A DNA stretch of 64,000 nt from Vogesella urethralis (GCF_007644045.2 NZ_VMDW02000047.1:1-64000), one strand, 5' to 3'; positions 17,212 to 26,875 are shown, counted from the first letter of the stretch. Program-made: numbers and translations. The notes: generated from the sequence alone by a model not told the origin.

Positions 17212-19065
17212 ATGACTACATTGCTCGACACCATACAGAGTCCCGCCGACCTGCGGAAACTGGACCGCAGCAAGCTGCCGCAGCTGGCAGACGAGCTGCG
17301 CGCGTTTCTGGTTGATTCGGTCAGCAAGACCGGGGGCCACTTTGCCTCCAACCTGGGCAGCATCGAGCTGACCATCGCCCTGCACTACGTGTTCAACACG
17401 CCGGACGACCGCCTGGTGTGGGACGTGGGGCACCAGACCTACCCGCACAAGATCCTGACCGGTCGCCGCGAACAGATGCACACCATGCGCCAGAAAGGCG
17501 GCCTGGCCGGCTTCCCCAAGCGCGACGAGTCCGAGTACGACACCTTCGGCGTCGGCCACTCGTCCACCTCTATCGGTGCCGCGCTGGGCATGGCGGTGGC
17601 CGCCAAGCTGCAGAACCTGCCGCGCAAGAGCATCGCCATCATCGGCGACGGCTCGATGACCGCCGGCCAGGCGTTCGAGGCGCTGAACAACGCCGGCGCG
17701 ATGGACACCGACCTCTTGGTGATCCTGAACGATAACGACATGTCGATCTCGCCCAACGTGGGTGCGCTCAACAACTACCTGGCCAAGCTGATGAGCGGCC
17801 GCTTCTACGCCGCCGTCAAGGAACGCAGCAACAAGGTGCTGGGCATGGCCCCCCCGCTGCGCGACATCGCCAGCAAGATGGAAGAGCACGTGAAGGGCTT
17901 CTTTACCCCCGGCACGCTGTTCGAAGAGTTCGGTTTCAACTATATCGGCCCGATCGACGGTCACGACCTCGACGTGCTGGTGGATACGCTGAAGAACATC
18001 AAGAGCCTGAAAGGCCCGCAGTTCCTGCACATCGTCACCAAGAAAGGCCAGGGCTACAAGCTGGCCGAGAACGACCCGGTGAAGTACCACGGCGTCACCA
18101 AGTTCGACCCGGCCTGTGGCCTGGCCGGCAGCAAGACGGGCGGCAAACCGCAGTACACCCAGGTGTTCGGCGACTGGATCTGCGACATGGCCAAACTGGA
18201 CCCGCGCCTGGTGGGCATTACCCCGGCCATGCGCGAGGGCTCCGGCCTGGTACGCTTTGAAAAAGAACACCCGGACCGCTACTTCGACGTGGCCATCGCC
18301 GAACAGCACGCGGTGACCTTTGCCGCCGGCATGGCCTGTGACGGGCTGAAGCCGGTGGTGGCGATCTACTCCACCTTCCTGCAACGCGGCTACGACCAGC
18401 TTATCCACGACGTGGCGCTGCAGAACCTGCCGGTGGTATTTGCCATCGACCGCGCCGGCCTGGTGGGCGCCGACGGCCCTACCCACGCCGGCTCGTTCGA
18501 CCTGTCCTACCTGCGCTGCATCCCCAACATGACGGTAATGGCACCGTCGGACGAAAACGAATGCCGCCAGATGCTGTACACCGCGTTCAGCCTGGACACC
18601 CCCACCGCCGTGCGCTACCCGCGCGGCACCGGGCCGGGCGCCAGCATCGAACAGGCGATGGCCGCACTGCCGCTGGGCAAGGGCGTGCTGCGCCGCCAGG
18701 GTAACGGCAAGGTGGCGATTCTGGCCTTCGGCAGCATGGTGCAGCCGGCGCTGGCCGCGGCCGACGCGCTGGACGCTACCGTCGCCGACATGCGTTTTGT
18801 CAAACCGCTGGACGAGGCGCTGATCCGCGAGCTGGCCGCCAGCCATAGCCTGCTGGTGACCGTAGAAGAAAACGCCATTCTGGGCGGTGCCGGCAGCGGC
18901 TGTGCCGAAGTGCTGGCGGCAGCCGGCCTCTGCGTGCCGATGTTGCATCTGGGCCTGCCGGATGACTATGTTGAACATGGGGACCCGGCCGGGCTGCTGA
19001 GCGATTGCGGCCTGGACGCCGCCGGCATCCGGCACAGCATCGAAACGCGGTTGGCCGCAGGCTAG
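17212..19065 (+). CDS. dxs: 1-deoxy-D-xylulose-5-phosphate synthase
   Basis: 617 residues, a complete thiamine-diphosphate enzyme that joins pyruvate and glyceraldehyde 3-phosphate in the first step of the MEP isoprenoid pathway. TPP binding is seen in [20 protein letters not shown], the early histidine in [13 protein letters not shown], and the transketolase middle domain in [16 protein letters not shown] and [15 protein letters not shown]. It lies 19 bp after ispA, whose product uses the pathway's output. The last codons contain GGTTGGCCGCA (19049-19059), and a terminator follows. Confidence 0.97.
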   Translation: MTTLLDTIQSPADLRKLDRSKLPQLADELRAFLVDSVSKTGGHFASNLGSIELTIALHYVFNTPDDRLVWDVGHQTYPHKILTGRREQMHTMRQKGGLAGFPKRDESEYDTFGVGHSSTSIGAALGMAVAAKLQNLPRKSIAIIGDGSMTAGQAFEALNNAGAMDTDLLVILNDNDMSISPNVGALNNYLAKLMSGRFYAAVKERSNKVLGMAPPLRDIASKMEEHVKGFFTPGTLFEEFGFNYIGPIDGHDLDVLVDTLKNIKSLKGPQFLHIVTKKGQGYKLAENDPVKYHGVTKFDPACGLAGSKTGGKPQYTQVFGDWICDMAKLDPRLVGITPAMREGSGLVRFEKEHPDRYFDVAIAEQHAVTFAAGMACDGLKPVVAIYSTFLQRGYDQLIHDVALQNLPVVFAIDRAGLVGADGPTHAGSFDLSYLRCIPNMTVMAPSDENECRQMLYTAFSLDTPTAVRYPRGTGPGASIEQAMAALPLGKGVLRRQGNGKVAILAFGSMVQPALAAADALDATVADMRFVKPLDEALIRELAASHSLLVTVEENAILGGAGSGCAEVLAAAGLCVPMLHLGLPDDYVEHGDPAGLLSDCGLDAAGIRHSIETRLAAG

Positions 19066-19081
19066 CCTGCCGCTGCCCGAC

Positions 19082-19113
19082 AGGCCTGCCGCCCTGCGCC
19101 GCAGGCCTTTTTC
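19082..19113 (+). terminator. Rho-independent terminator after dxs
   Basis: AGGCCTGC and GCAGGCCT stem around an 11-base loop, followed by TTTTTCTTT. Confidence 0.85.
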
Positions 19114-19154
19114 TTTGCCGCGGGCCGCAACACTACCGTCAACAGGAAACAATC

Positions 19155-20447
19155 ATGACAAGCCTGGACGTCAACCAGTGGCTACAACTGGACAACACCC
19201 CGTACGCCGCGCTGCCGATGCTGCTGTCCAGCCTCGGCATCGGCTTGCTGATCGGCGTGGAGCGCGAACGCAAGCGCCGCGTGCTGGCCGGTATTCGCAC
19301 CTTTCCGCTGGTAAGCCTGCTGGGCACCATGCTGGCGATGCTTGCGGCGCAAACCACGCTGCCGTGGCTGATGCCGGCCGGGCTGCTGGCGGTGGCCATG
19401 CTGGGCTTTCTTCCGCTGGGCAACGGCGGCGGCGAAAGCCCGGGCCCGGAGCCGCGCACCACCTCGGTGATCGCGCTGCTGATTGCCTACACGCTGGGGC
19501 TGATGGTGGGGCTGGGCAATACCGAACTGGCCATCGCGCTGGGCATCATCACTACCGGCCTGCTGTACCTGAAGCCGGAGCTGTCCAACTTTTCCAACCA
19601 GCTGGAGCGGCAGGATCTGCTATCGCTGCTGCAGTTTGCCGCACTGACCTTCATCATCCTGCCCATCCTGCCCAACCAGGGCTTCGGCCCGTACCAGGCC
19701 TTCAACCCGCACCGCATCTGGCTGTTGGTGGTGCTGATCGTCGGCGTTGGCCTGGCGGGTTACCTGGCGGTGAAAATTCTGGGCGAGCGCGTGGGCGCGC
19801 CGGTGCTGGGCATTCTGGGCGGCCTGGTATCCACCACCGCCACCAGCCTGGTGTACGCGCGCGAGGCGGCGGCCAACCCTGGTTCGCTGCGGCTGTGTAC
19901 CAAGGTGATCTTGCTGGCCAATATGGTGCTGTTTGTGCGCCTCAGCCTGCTGGCACTGGCCATCGCGCCATCTGGCGCCCGTAGCGTGGCCGGCATGATG
20001 CTGCCGGCGCTGCTGGCGGGCCTGGCCACCATTTTCTTGCTGGGCAAACGCAGTGCCACCCCGGAAAACACGCCCGAGCTGACGCTGAAAAACCCGGCCA
20101 AACTCAGCATTGCGCTGGGGTTTGCCGCCATGTTTGCCGTGGTGATGCTGTGCTCGGCCTGGCTGCGCGACCTGTTTGGCGAAAGCGGCTTGTACGTGGT
20201 GGCCATCGTATCCGGCCTCAATGACGTGGACGCCATCAGCCTGACCGCGCTGGAGCTGTTCGGCCAGCAGCAGTTGGCGCTGACCCCGCTGCTGGTGAGC
20301 ATGGCGCTGGCCGTGTTCACCAATACGCTGTTCAAGTTTGGCCTGATCGCCAGCATCGGCGGCCGCGACCTGGCCCGCGCCTGCGCGCCGGCACTGGGTA
20401 TGTCGATGCTAGGCCTGCTGCTGGGGCTATGGTTGGCCGCAAGCTAG
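19155..20447 (+). CDS. MgtC/SapB-family membrane protein with DUF4010 domain
   Basis: 430 residues with about 12 membrane segments. The N-terminal third carries the MgtC signature GIGLLIGVERERKRR followed by GIRTFPLVSLLG. The remainder (from about residue 180) is the DUF4010-type membrane region, for example GLVSTTATSLVYAREAA and VSGLNDVDAISLTALEL. This fused form is common in proteobacteria and is distinct from Salmonella virulence MgtC. Its role is not established. CAGGAAACAATC precedes the ATG. It is a single gene with a terminator after dxs before it and its own terminator after it. The last codons contain GGTTGGCCGCA (20431-20441). Confidence 0.85.
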   Translation: MTSLDVNQWLQLDNTPYAALPMLLSSLGIGLLIGVERERKRRVLAGIRTFPLVSLLGTMLAMLAAQTTLPWLMPAGLLAVAMLGFLPLGNGGGESPGPEPRTTSVIALLIAYTLGLMVGLGNTELAIALGIITTGLLYLKPELSNFSNQLERQDLLSLLQFAALTFIILPILPNQGFGPYQAFNPHRIWLLVVLIVGVGLAGYLAVKILGERVGAPVLGILGGLVSTTATSLVYAREAAANPGSLRLCTKVILLANMVLFVRLSLLALAIAPSGARSVAGMMLPALLAGLATIFLLGKRSATPENTPELTLKNPAKLSIALGFAAMFAVVMLCSAWLRDLFGESGLYVVAIVSGLNDVDAISLTALELFGQQQLALTPLLVSMALAVFTNTLFKFGLIASIGGRDLARACAPALGMSMLGLLLGLWLAAS

Positions 20448-20474
20448 CCGCCGCAGTCACTCACCACCCTATCC

Positions 20475-20504
20475 AGCCCGCCCTGCACTGCACGGCGGGC
20501 TTTT
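20475..20504 (+). terminator. Rho-independent terminator after mgtC-like gene
   Basis: AGCCCGCC and GGCGGGCT stem followed by TTTTCTT. Confidence 0.8.
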
Positions 20505-20540
20505 CTTATCCGTTTGCCGTAACTATCCATCGATGGCAAT

Positions 20541-20557
20541 ATGTTATACAGTAACAT
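20541..20557. promoter_or_regulatory. Zur-box-like operator before folE2
   Basis: ATGTTATACAGTAACAT is a near-palindrome (ATGTTA, five bases, TAACAT) resembling the Zur operator core GTTATAnTATAAC of proteobacteria. It lies 20-36 bases before the proposed folE2 start, where it could overlap the promoter. FolE2, the zinc-independent GTP cyclohydrolase, is a known member of Zur regulons, which supports the call. No search was run. Confidence 0.65.
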
Positions 20558-20576
20558 TTTTAATCGAATGCCGATC

Positions 20577-21374
20577 ATGACCGCGCTTGCCATTCCCGAC
20601 GTACAAAACCACCCCGACCTGCGCCGCATCCCCATCCGCGAAGTGGGCATCAAGGGCCTGCGCCACCCGTTGGCCATCCGCCAGCCGGACGGCCAGCTGC
20701 AGCACACCATTGCCGACTGCCAGCTCACAGTGGCGCTACCCGCGACGCAGAAAGGCACCCACATGTCGCGCTTTGTGGCGCTGATGCACGAGCAGCAGGC
20801 CGCGCTGGACGCCGAGGGCTTCGAGGCGCTGGTGCGCGCCACGGCAGCGCGGCTGGAAAGCGACAGTGCCCGCATCCGGCTAAGCTTCCCCTACTTCCGC
20901 CACAAGACGGCGCCGGCATCGGGTGTGGTTAGCTTGCTGGACTATCAGGTATGCCTGGACGGCAGCCTGCAACACGGCCACTACCGTTACCGGCTGCAGG
21001 TGACGGTACCGGTGACCAGCCTGTGCCCGTGCTCCAAGCAGATTTCGCGCTACGGGGCACACAACCAGCGCTCGCACATCATCATCGAAGCTGAAGCCAA
21101 CAATAGCCTGAACGCCGACACGCTGATTGAATTAGCCGAGGCGCAGGCGTCGTGCCAGCTGTACGGCCTGCTAAAGCGCAGCGACGAAAAAGTGGTGACC
21201 GAGCAGGCGTACGACAACCCCAAATTCGTGGAAGACCTGGTACGCGACGTGGCTGTCGCACTGCAAGGCGTGGCCGGTATCCGCCACTTTGTGGTGTCGT
21301 CGGAAAACTTCGAGTCCATCCACAACCACTCGGCCTACGCCCGCATCGACAGCCGCGACCTGCAGGCCAGCTGA
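20577..21374 (+). CDS. folE2: GTP cyclohydrolase FolE2 (GCYH-IB)
   Basis: 265 residues, the COG1469 type of GTP cyclohydrolase I, which makes 7,8-dihydroneopterin triphosphate for folate and queuosine-type synthesis without requiring zinc. Family motifs are RRIPIREVGIKGLRHP, the metal-binding cysteine region VTSLCPCSKQISRYGAHNQR and the C-terminal SSENFESIHNHSAYA. ATG at 20577 is chosen because the alternatives at 20568 and 20541 run into the operator-like palindrome. No ribosome site stands out. The Zur-like box suggests it is switched on in zinc shortage as a stand-in for FolE. No folE is in the window. Confidence 0.93.
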   Translation: MTALAIPDVQNHPDLRRIPIREVGIKGLRHPLAIRQPDGQLQHTIADCQLTVALPATQKGTHMSRFVALMHEQQAALDAEGFEALVRATAARLESDSARIRLSFPYFRHKTAPASGVVSLLDYQVCLDGSLQHGHYRYRLQVTVPVTSLCPCSKQISRYGAHNQRSHIIIEAEANNSLNADTLIELAEAQASCQLYGLLKRSDEKVVTEQAYDNPKFVEDLVRDVAVALQGVAGIRHFVVSSENFESIHNHSAYARIDSRDLQAS

Positions 21375-21376
21375 GC

Positions 21377-22168
21377 TCAGCCCGCCTGCAATAGATTGAG
21401 CACGAACGCGGCGCTGGCCTGCGGCTGCTCCATCGGGAACAAATGGCTGCCGGGGTGCCAGTGAATGCGGGCGCCGAAGTGCTTTTGCATGAAGGCCAGA
21501 TCACTGGGGCCGGTAACATCGCTGCCTGCGCCGGCCACGTAGTGCATCGGCACCTGCAGTTGGCCGCGCAGCTGCCAGTAATGGTGCGGCAGCGTGCCAT
21601 AGATATCGTGCTCCACCTGCGGGCGGAATAGCAGGCGGCGGCCACCCTGGCCGTTGTCTTCGGTACCCAGCTCGGCGTAGTCGTGCAGCACTTCGGGCGC
21701 CCAGCGCGCAAACGCGGCCTTGCGCGCAAAGTAGTCGTACACCGACGCCACGCTGGCCCAGTTATCGCGCCGCTTCAGGGTGCCGGTACCGCCGGGGGTC
21801 ACGTTCTGGATAAAGCCCAGCCGCTTGGCCAGCCAGATGCCGAAGGCGCGCTGTGGCGACAACAGCGGCGAATCCAGCAACACCACGCTGCGAAAGCGCT
21901 CGGGGGCACGGATGGCCGCCAGGAACAGCAATATGCCGCCCAGCGAATGCCCCACCGCGTGCACCGGGCCGTGATAGCGCGCCTGCATGAAGGCCAGCAT
22001 TTCGTCCACCAGCTGCGGCCAACCATCGCTTACCGGATAGCGCGGGTCGTGGCCGCTGCACGGCAGATAACCCACCTCGTAACCGGCCTGCTGCCACACC
22101 GCGTGCAACTGGCGGTACATCGGCGCCGGAAAACTGTTGGCGTGGGCAAAGTGAATGGTCTTATCCAT
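21377..22168 (-). CDS. Alpha/beta hydrolase
   Basis: 263 residues with the alpha/beta hydrolase fold. The nucleophile elbow is VGHSLGGILL (Ser near residue 91), a likely acid is Asp in VAGAGSDVTG, and the histidine is in PGSHLFPME. The N-terminus IHFAHANSFPAPMY is typical of small soluble hydrolases that are generally annotated only as alpha/beta hydrolases. The start at 22168 has AGGAG at good spacing, so the upstream extension to 22207 is dropped. It is convergent with folE2, and the two stops are two bases apart. Substrate unknown. Confidence 0.85.
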   Translation of the reverse strand: MDKTIHFAHANSFPAPMYRQLHAVWQQAGYEVGYLPCSGHDPRYPVSDGWPQLVDEMLAFMQARYHGPVHAVGHSLGGILLFLAAIRAPERFRSVVLLDSPLLSPQRAFGIWLAKRLGFIQNVTPGGTGTLKRRDNWASVASVYDYFARKAAFARWAPEVLHDYAELGTEDNGQGGRRLLFRPQVEHDIYGTLPHHYWQLRGQLQVPMHYVAGAGSDVTGPSDLAFMQKHFGARIHWHPGSHLFPMEQPQASAAFVLNLLQAG

Positions 22169-22321
22169 ATTGTTCTCCTCTGACGCGACATTAGCATAAG
22201 CAAACACTCGTTTAAACGCCTGCTGCCACCACGGTACGGTGGCTGTGATAAGCTGCGTCGCGCCGGAACGCCCTGCTGCCGGCGTGGTCTACCCCTGTTC
22301 ATTTGTCTGCCCGAAACCATC

Positions 22322-24070
22322 ATGCCCGCATTGTCGCGTCTGTTTCACTGGCTGTTCCCCTTGCTGCTGCTGTTGGCCGCCCTGCCGGCCAGCGCGCTGG
22401 ACCCGAACGACCTGCTCCCTCCCGAAAAAGCGTTTGCCGCCCGCTTGGAACAACAGGGCCAGCAACTGCTGGTGCACGTGGATATCGCCCCCGGCTACTA
22501 CCTGTACCGCGACCGCACCCGCATCGGCAGCGAGCCGGCCGGCGTGGTGGGCAGCCCGCAGCTGCCCGCCGGCGAAGCCAAGCAAGACCCGTACTTCGGC
22601 TTGCAGCAGGTGTACCACCAGCGTGTGACCTTCACCGTACCGATCACCCGCGCGCCGCTACCGGACAACTTCACGCTGCTAGCCACCATCCAGGGCTGTG
22701 CCGACGCCGGCCTGTGCTACCCGCCGTACACCCACAAGCTGAAGCCGGGCGACGGCCGCCTGGCCGACTGGCTGGCCCCGGCTGCCAGCGCTGACGACGC
22801 CGCCCCGACGCTGAGCCGGCAGCAATGGCTGGGCACGCTGCTCACCTTCCTGCTGGCCGGCATCGGCATGGCGTTTACCGCCTGCATGTACCCGCTGCTG
22901 CCGATTGTTTCCAGCATGGTGGCCGGCCAGGGCCAGCGCCTCAACAAGACGCGCGGCTTTGTGCTGACCTTTGCCTACGTGCAAGGCCTGGCGCTCACCT
23001 ACACCGCCGTCGGCGTGATTGCCGGCAAAACCGGTAGCCTGCTCACGGTCTGGTTGCAGCAGCCAGCGGTGATTCTGGCCGCCAGCGCGCTGATGGTGGT
23101 GTTTGCGCTGGGCATGTTCGACCTGATTACCATCCAGCTGCCGTCGGCGCTGCAAAGCCGGCTGGCCAACCACAGCAACAAGCTGGGCGGCGGCCGCCTG
23201 GCCAGCGTGTTTGCCATGGGCGCGCTGTCGGCGCTGCTGGTCGGCCCCTGCGTGGCACCGCCGCTGGCGCTGGCGCTGGGCTACATCGGCCAGACCGGCG
23301 ACGCGCTGCTGGGCGGGGCCGCGCTGTACAGCATGGCGATGGGCCTGGGCCTGCCGCTGCTGCTGGTGGGCACTTTTGGCGGCCACATCCTGCCGCGCGC
23401 CGGCGCCTGGATGCAGCAAGTGAAATACACCTTCGGCGTGGTAATGCTGGGCGTGGCCATCTGGATGGCAGGCCCCTTCCTGCCGGTCTGGCTGACCATG
23501 CTGCTGTGGGCGTCGCTGGCGCTGGGCAGCGCCTGGTGGCTGCTGCTGAGCCGGCAGCGGCCAACAGCACGCGGCGCCGGACGCTGGCTATTGAGCGCCA
23601 TTGCCACCATGCTGACGCTGGCCGGCCTGCTGCAAATCGTCGGTGCCGCCACCGGCGCGCCGTCGCCGCGCTTGCCGCTGGCCGCTATCTGGCAAGGCCA
23701 ATTGGCCGCCAAGCCGGCGTTCCAGCGCATTGCCAATAGCGCCGAGCTGGACGCCGCGCTGGCACAGGCCAAAGCTGCCGGCCAGCCGGTGTTGCTGGAT
23801 TTTTACGCCGACTGGTGTGTGAGCTGCATCGAGATGGAAGAAACCACCTTCCGCCACCCCGACATCGCCGCCCGCATGGGCAAGCTGCGGCTGCTGCAGG
23901 CCGACGTAACGGCCAATAACGCCGAACATCAGGCGTTGCTGAAACGCTTCGGCCTGTACGGCCCGCCGGGCATCATGCTGTACAACGCACAGGGCGAGCT
24001 GGTGCACAAGGTGATTGGCTACCAGGACGCCGGCGACTTTGCCGCTTCGCTGGACAAGGTTGGCCGCTGA
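22322..24070 (+). CDS. dsbD: Thiol:disulfide interchange protein DsbD
   Basis: 582 residues. Signal peptide MPALSRLFHWLFPLLLLLAA to SALD, then the periplasmic alpha domain with the cysteine pair in GCADAGLCYPP, then eight membrane segments of the beta domain with Cys in FTACMYPLLPI and VGPCVAPPLAL, and finally a thioredoxin-like gamma domain with CVSC in DWCVSCIEMEE. The enzyme moves electrons from cytoplasmic thioredoxin across the inner membrane to DsbC, DsbG and cytochrome maturation proteins. It stands alone, and its last codons carry GGTTGGCCGC at 24059. Confidence 0.95.
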   Translation: MPALSRLFHWLFPLLLLLAALPASALDPNDLLPPEKAFAARLEQQGQQLLVHVDIAPGYYLYRDRTRIGSEPAGVVGSPQLPAGEAKQDPYFGLQQVYHQRVTFTVPITRAPLPDNFTLLATIQGCADAGLCYPPYTHKLKPGDGRLADWLAPAASADDAAPTLSRQQWLGTLLTFLLAGIGMAFTACMYPLLPIVSSMVAGQGQRLNKTRGFVLTFAYVQGLALTYTAVGVIAGKTGSLLTVWLQQPAVILAASALMVVFALGMFDLITIQLPSALQSRLANHSNKLGGGRLASVFAMGALSALLVGPCVAPPLALALGYIGQTGDALLGGAALYSMAMGLGLPLLLVGTFGGHILPRAGAWMQQVKYTFGVVMLGVAIWMAGPFLPVWLTMLLWASLALGSAWWLLLSRQRPTARGAGRWLLSAIATMLTLAGLLQIVGAATGAPSPRLPLAAIWQGQLAAKPAFQRIANSAELDAALAQAKAAGQPVLLDFYADWCVSCIEMEETTFRHPDIAARMGKLRLLQADVTANNAEHQALLKRFGLYGPPGIMLYNAQGELVHKVIGYQDAGDFAASLDKVGR

Positions 24071-24090
24071 CAGCATGGGTGGCCAAAGAC

Positions 24091-24120
24091 GCAAGGGCCG
24101 GTGCACGCACCGGCCCTTGC
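24091..24120. terminator. Palindromic hairpin, copy 1
   Basis: GCAAGGGCCGGTGC, two bases and GCACCGGCCCTTGC: a perfect 14-bp stem. Probably ends dsbD transcription. Confidence 0.65.
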
Positions 24121-24261
24121 CAGGCTGCACACAACTTACCCGCCAAAGCGTTACCGGCCCCGGCAAAGCCGGGCCGCACTCCATCGGCTGTTGAATTGGC
24201 AGCCTTACCGTTCACAACACAAAGCCCGTGTGCATGGCAAACAGGCTTTGTCTGCCATATC

Positions 24262-24291
24262 GCAAGGGCCGGTGCACGCACCGGCCCTTGT
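24262..24291. terminator. Palindromic hairpin, copy 2
   Basis: The same 28-30-base palindrome as at 24091, with one terminal mismatch. It is placed 42 bp beyond the 3' end of the convergent acyl-CoA dehydrogenase gene, so each gene has its own copy. Confidence 0.65.
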
Positions 24292-24332
24292 CACGTCTGC
24301 CCTGCGGCCAACCCTGGCCGCCAGCCCGGCAC

Positions 24333-25475
24333 TTAGCGCAACGCGTCTTCCAGCGCCCGCGCAATCACCAGCTTCTGCACGTCCGACGTGCCTTCGTAAA
24401 TCTGCGCCACGCGCACGTCGCGGTAGATGCGCTCCACCGGGTAGTCGCTCAGGTAACCGTAGCCGCCCAGCGTCTGGATGGCCGCCGAGCACACTGCCTC
24501 GGCCATTTCCGACGCCATCAGCTTGGCCATGCTGGACTCCTTCAGGCAAGGCTTGCCGGCGTCTTTCAACGCGGCAGCGTGCCACACCAGCTGGCGGGCC
24601 GCCTCCAGCCGCGCTGCCGCCTCGGCCAGACGGAAACCCACCGCCTGATGGCGGATGATGGGCTGGCCAAAGGTGTGGCGCTCGGTGGCGTAGCGGGTGG
24701 CAAACTCTAGCGCCGCCCGTGCCATGCCCAGGCACTGTGCGGCAATGCCGATGCGGCCGGATTCCAGGTTGGCCAGTGCGATCTTGTAGCCCTCGCCTTC
24801 CGCCCCCAGGCGGTGGCTGGCCGGCACCCGTACGTTATCGAACACGATCTGGCAGGTGTCCGACGCGTGCTGGCCCAGCTTGTCTTCCACCTTGGCCACG
24901 GTGTAACCCGGGGTGGCGGTCGGCACCAGAAACGCACTGATGCCCTTCTTGCCGGCTGCCGGGTCGGTTACCGCAAACACGATGGCCACGTCGGCGTGCT
25001 TGCCGTTGGTGATGAACTGCTTGACGCCGTTGATGACGTAATCGTCGCCGTCGCGCACGGCGCGGCTGCGCAGGTTGGCCGCGTCGGAACCGGCGTCCGG
25101 TTCGGTGAGGCAGAACGCCGACAGCCATTCGCCACGGGCGATGCGGCGCAGGAAAGTATCCTTCTGCCAATCATTACCGAAGCGCTCGATCGGGCCGCAC
25201 CCCACCGAGTTGATGACCGAAATGATGGTGGACAGCGCGCCGTCACCGGCAGCGATTTCCTCGATCACCGCCGCCAGCGTCAGGTAATCGAAGCCGGCGC
25301 CGTCCCAGTCCGGCGATACCGTCAGGCCGAAGCAGCCCAGCTCGCCCAGCCCGCTCAGCGCCTGGCGCGGAAAGCTGTGCTCACGGTCCCACGCCGCCGC
25401 ATGCGGTGCGACCTCGCTGGCCACGAAACGGCGTACCGCGTCCACGACCTGTTCTTGTTCTGTTGTCAGCAACAT
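24333..25475 (-). CDS. Acyl-CoA dehydrogenase (short/branched-chain type)
   Basis: 380 residues, a flavoprotein that oxidises acyl-CoA to enoyl-CoA and passes electrons to ETF. Motifs: FCLTEPDAGSDAANLRSRA (FAD-binding region), KQFITNG, and IQTLGGYGYLSDYPVERIYR near the C-terminus with the catalytic Glu in QIYEGTSDVQK. Overall it is like short-chain and branched-chain enzymes. The 2-methylbutyryl-CoA or butyryl-CoA substrate is inferred from the neighbouring thiolase and LiuR control. It probably shares an operon with the thiolase gene upstream, separated by a CACGAAAA repeat, and is thus under the operator at 26876. Confidence 0.88.
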   Translation of the reverse strand: MLLTTEQEQVVDAVRRFVASEVAPHAAAWDREHSFPRQALSGLGELGCFGLTVSPDWDGAGFDYLTLAAVIEEIAAGDGALSTIISVINSVGCGPIERFGNDWQKDTFLRRIARGEWLSAFCLTEPDAGSDAANLRSRAVRDGDDYVINGVKQFITNGKHADVAIVFAVTDPAAGKKGISAFLVPTATPGYTVAKVEDKLGQHASDTCQIVFDNVRVPASHRLGAEGEGYKIALANLESGRIGIAAQCLGMARAALEFATRYATERHTFGQPIIRHQAVGFRLAEAAARLEAARQLVWHAAALKDAGKPCLKESSMAKLMASEMAEAVCSAAIQTLGGYGYLSDYPVERIYRDVRVAQIYEGTSDVQKLVIARALEDALR

Positions 25476-25545
25476 GCTGATTCCTTTGCTTTTCTATGCG
25501 TACTAGCGGCCAACCCTGCCTGTGCAGGCAAAGGCAAACCCTTTT

Positions 25546-25624
25546 GCCACGAAAGACACGAAAACCACGGACAAAACCTCCACAAGAACGCCGCCCATTT
25601 GGTGTTTTTCGTGGATTTCGTGGC
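25546..25624. repeat. CACGAAAA-type palindromic repeat, unit 1
   Basis: Starts GCCACGAAAGACACGAAAAC and ends GTGTTTTTCGTGGATTTCG then TGGC, so the two ends are imperfect inverted repeats. It sits between the thiolase and acyl-CoA dehydrogenase genes. Preceded by GCGGCCAACC at 25506-25515. Confidence 0.75.
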
Positions 25625-25666
25625 TAAAAGATATCGGCCTGCGTGCCTTCCGTGGCAGAAAACAAG

Positions 25667-26851
25667 TTACACCAGCTCTACCGCCAGGGCGGTGGCTTCG
25701 CCGCCGCCGATACACAGGCTGGCCACGCCGCGCTTGCCGCCGCGCGCCTGCAGCGCCGCGATCAGCGACACCACGATACGGGCGCCGGACGCGCCGATCG
25801 GGTGGCCCAGCGCGCAGGCACCACCGTTGACGTTGACCTTGGCGTGCGGCAGACCCAGGTCGTGCATGGCGGCCATGGTCACCACGGCAAACGCTTCGTT
25901 GATCTCGAACAGGTCGACGTCGTCCGCCGTCCAGCCGGTTTGGGCAAACAGCTTTTGCATGGCGCCCACCGGGGCGGTGGAAAACCACGCCGGCTCGTGC
26001 GCGTGGGTGCTGTGGCCAACAATGCGCGCCAGCGGGGTCAGACCCTGCGCCAGCGCGTCGCTTTCGCGCATCAGCACCAGCGCGGCAGCACCGTCGGAAA
26101 TGGAGCTGGCGTTGGCCGGCGTCACGGTACCGTCCTTGCGGAAAGCCGGCTTCAGCGTGGGGATCTTGTCCAGGTTGGCCTTCAGCGGCTGCTCGTCCAC
26201 GCTCACCACCTCGTCGCCCTTGCGGCCGCTGATGGTGACCGGTGCAATCTCGCCGGCAAATGCACCGCTTTGGATGGCCTGCTGTGCACGGGTCAGCGAC
26301 GCGATGGCGTATTCGTCCTGCGCGGCGCGGCTAAAGCCGTACTTGTCTGCGCAGGCTTCGGCAAACACCCCCATCAGCTGGCCCTTGTCGTAGGCGTCTT
26401 CCAGGCCGTCGAGGAACATGTGGTCCTTGATCTCGCCGTGGCCCAGGCGCAGGCCACCCCGTGCTTTCGGAATCACATACGGCGCATTGCTCATGCTTTC
26501 CATGCCGCCGGCCACCATCACCTTGGCCGCACCGGCTTTCAGCAGGTCGTTGGCCAGCATCAGCGCCTTCATGCCGGAACCGCACATCTTGTTGATGGTG
26601 GTAGCACCCGCCGCCAGCGGCAGCCCGCCCTTGATCGCTGCCTGGCGCGCCGGCGCCTGGCCTTGCCCGGCAGGCAGCACGCAGCCCATGATCACCTCTT
26701 CCACCGCATCCGGCGCAATGCCGGCACGTGCCACTGCGGCGCGGATGGCGACCGCGCCCAGGTCGCTGGCGCTCTGGCTGGCAAATACGCCCTGAAACCC
26801 ACCCATGGCCGTACGGGCCATACCGACAATCACGATCGCTTCGTTGTGCAT
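25667..26851 (-). CDS. Acetyl-CoA C-acyltransferase (thiolase)
   Basis: 394 residues, a complete thiolase. The acyl-accepting cysteine is Cys90 in INKMCGSGMKA, and the C-terminal active-site residues are the His in GGACALGHPIGASG and the second Cys in SLCIGGGEATA. NEAFAVV is also present. It cleaves or forms 3-ketoacyl-CoA. Together with the acyl-CoA dehydrogenase downstream it suggests the last step of isoleucine or short-chain fatty-acid breakdown, but an acetoacetyl-CoA role cannot be excluded. The perfect LiuR-type palindrome lies 25-42 bases before the ATG. Confidence 0.9.
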   Translation of the reverse strand: MHNEAIVIVGMARTAMGGFQGVFASQSASDLGAVAIRAAVARAGIAPDAVEEVIMGCVLPAGQGQAPARQAAIKGGLPLAAGATTINKMCGSGMKALMLANDLLKAGAAKVMVAGGMESMSNAPYVIPKARGGLRLGHGEIKDHMFLDGLEDAYDKGQLMGVFAEACADKYGFSRAAQDEYAIASLTRAQQAIQSGAFAGEIAPVTISGRKGDEVVSVDEQPLKANLDKIPTLKPAFRKDGTVTPANASSISDGAAALVLMRESDALAQGLTPLARIVGHSTHAHEPAWFSTAPVGAMQKLFAQTGWTADDVDLFEINEAFAVVTMAAMHDLGLPHAKVNVNGGACALGHPIGASGARIVVSLIAALQARGGKRGVASLCIGGGEATALAVELV

Positions 26852-26875
26852 GATTCACGCCTCCGGTTAGATAAC

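Larger units (their letters stand above)
24071..24332. other. Convergent intergenic with duplicated hairpin
   Basis: Between dsbD and the acyl-CoA dehydrogenase gene. Holds two copies of the same palindrome (24091-24120 and 24262-24291) and a TGCGGCCAACC at 24303-24313. No gene seen. Confidence 0.6.

Noticed and set aside
17044-19152. 702-codon open frame opposite dxs
   Set aside because: Antisense shadow of a strongly conserved gene; no recognisable protein features.
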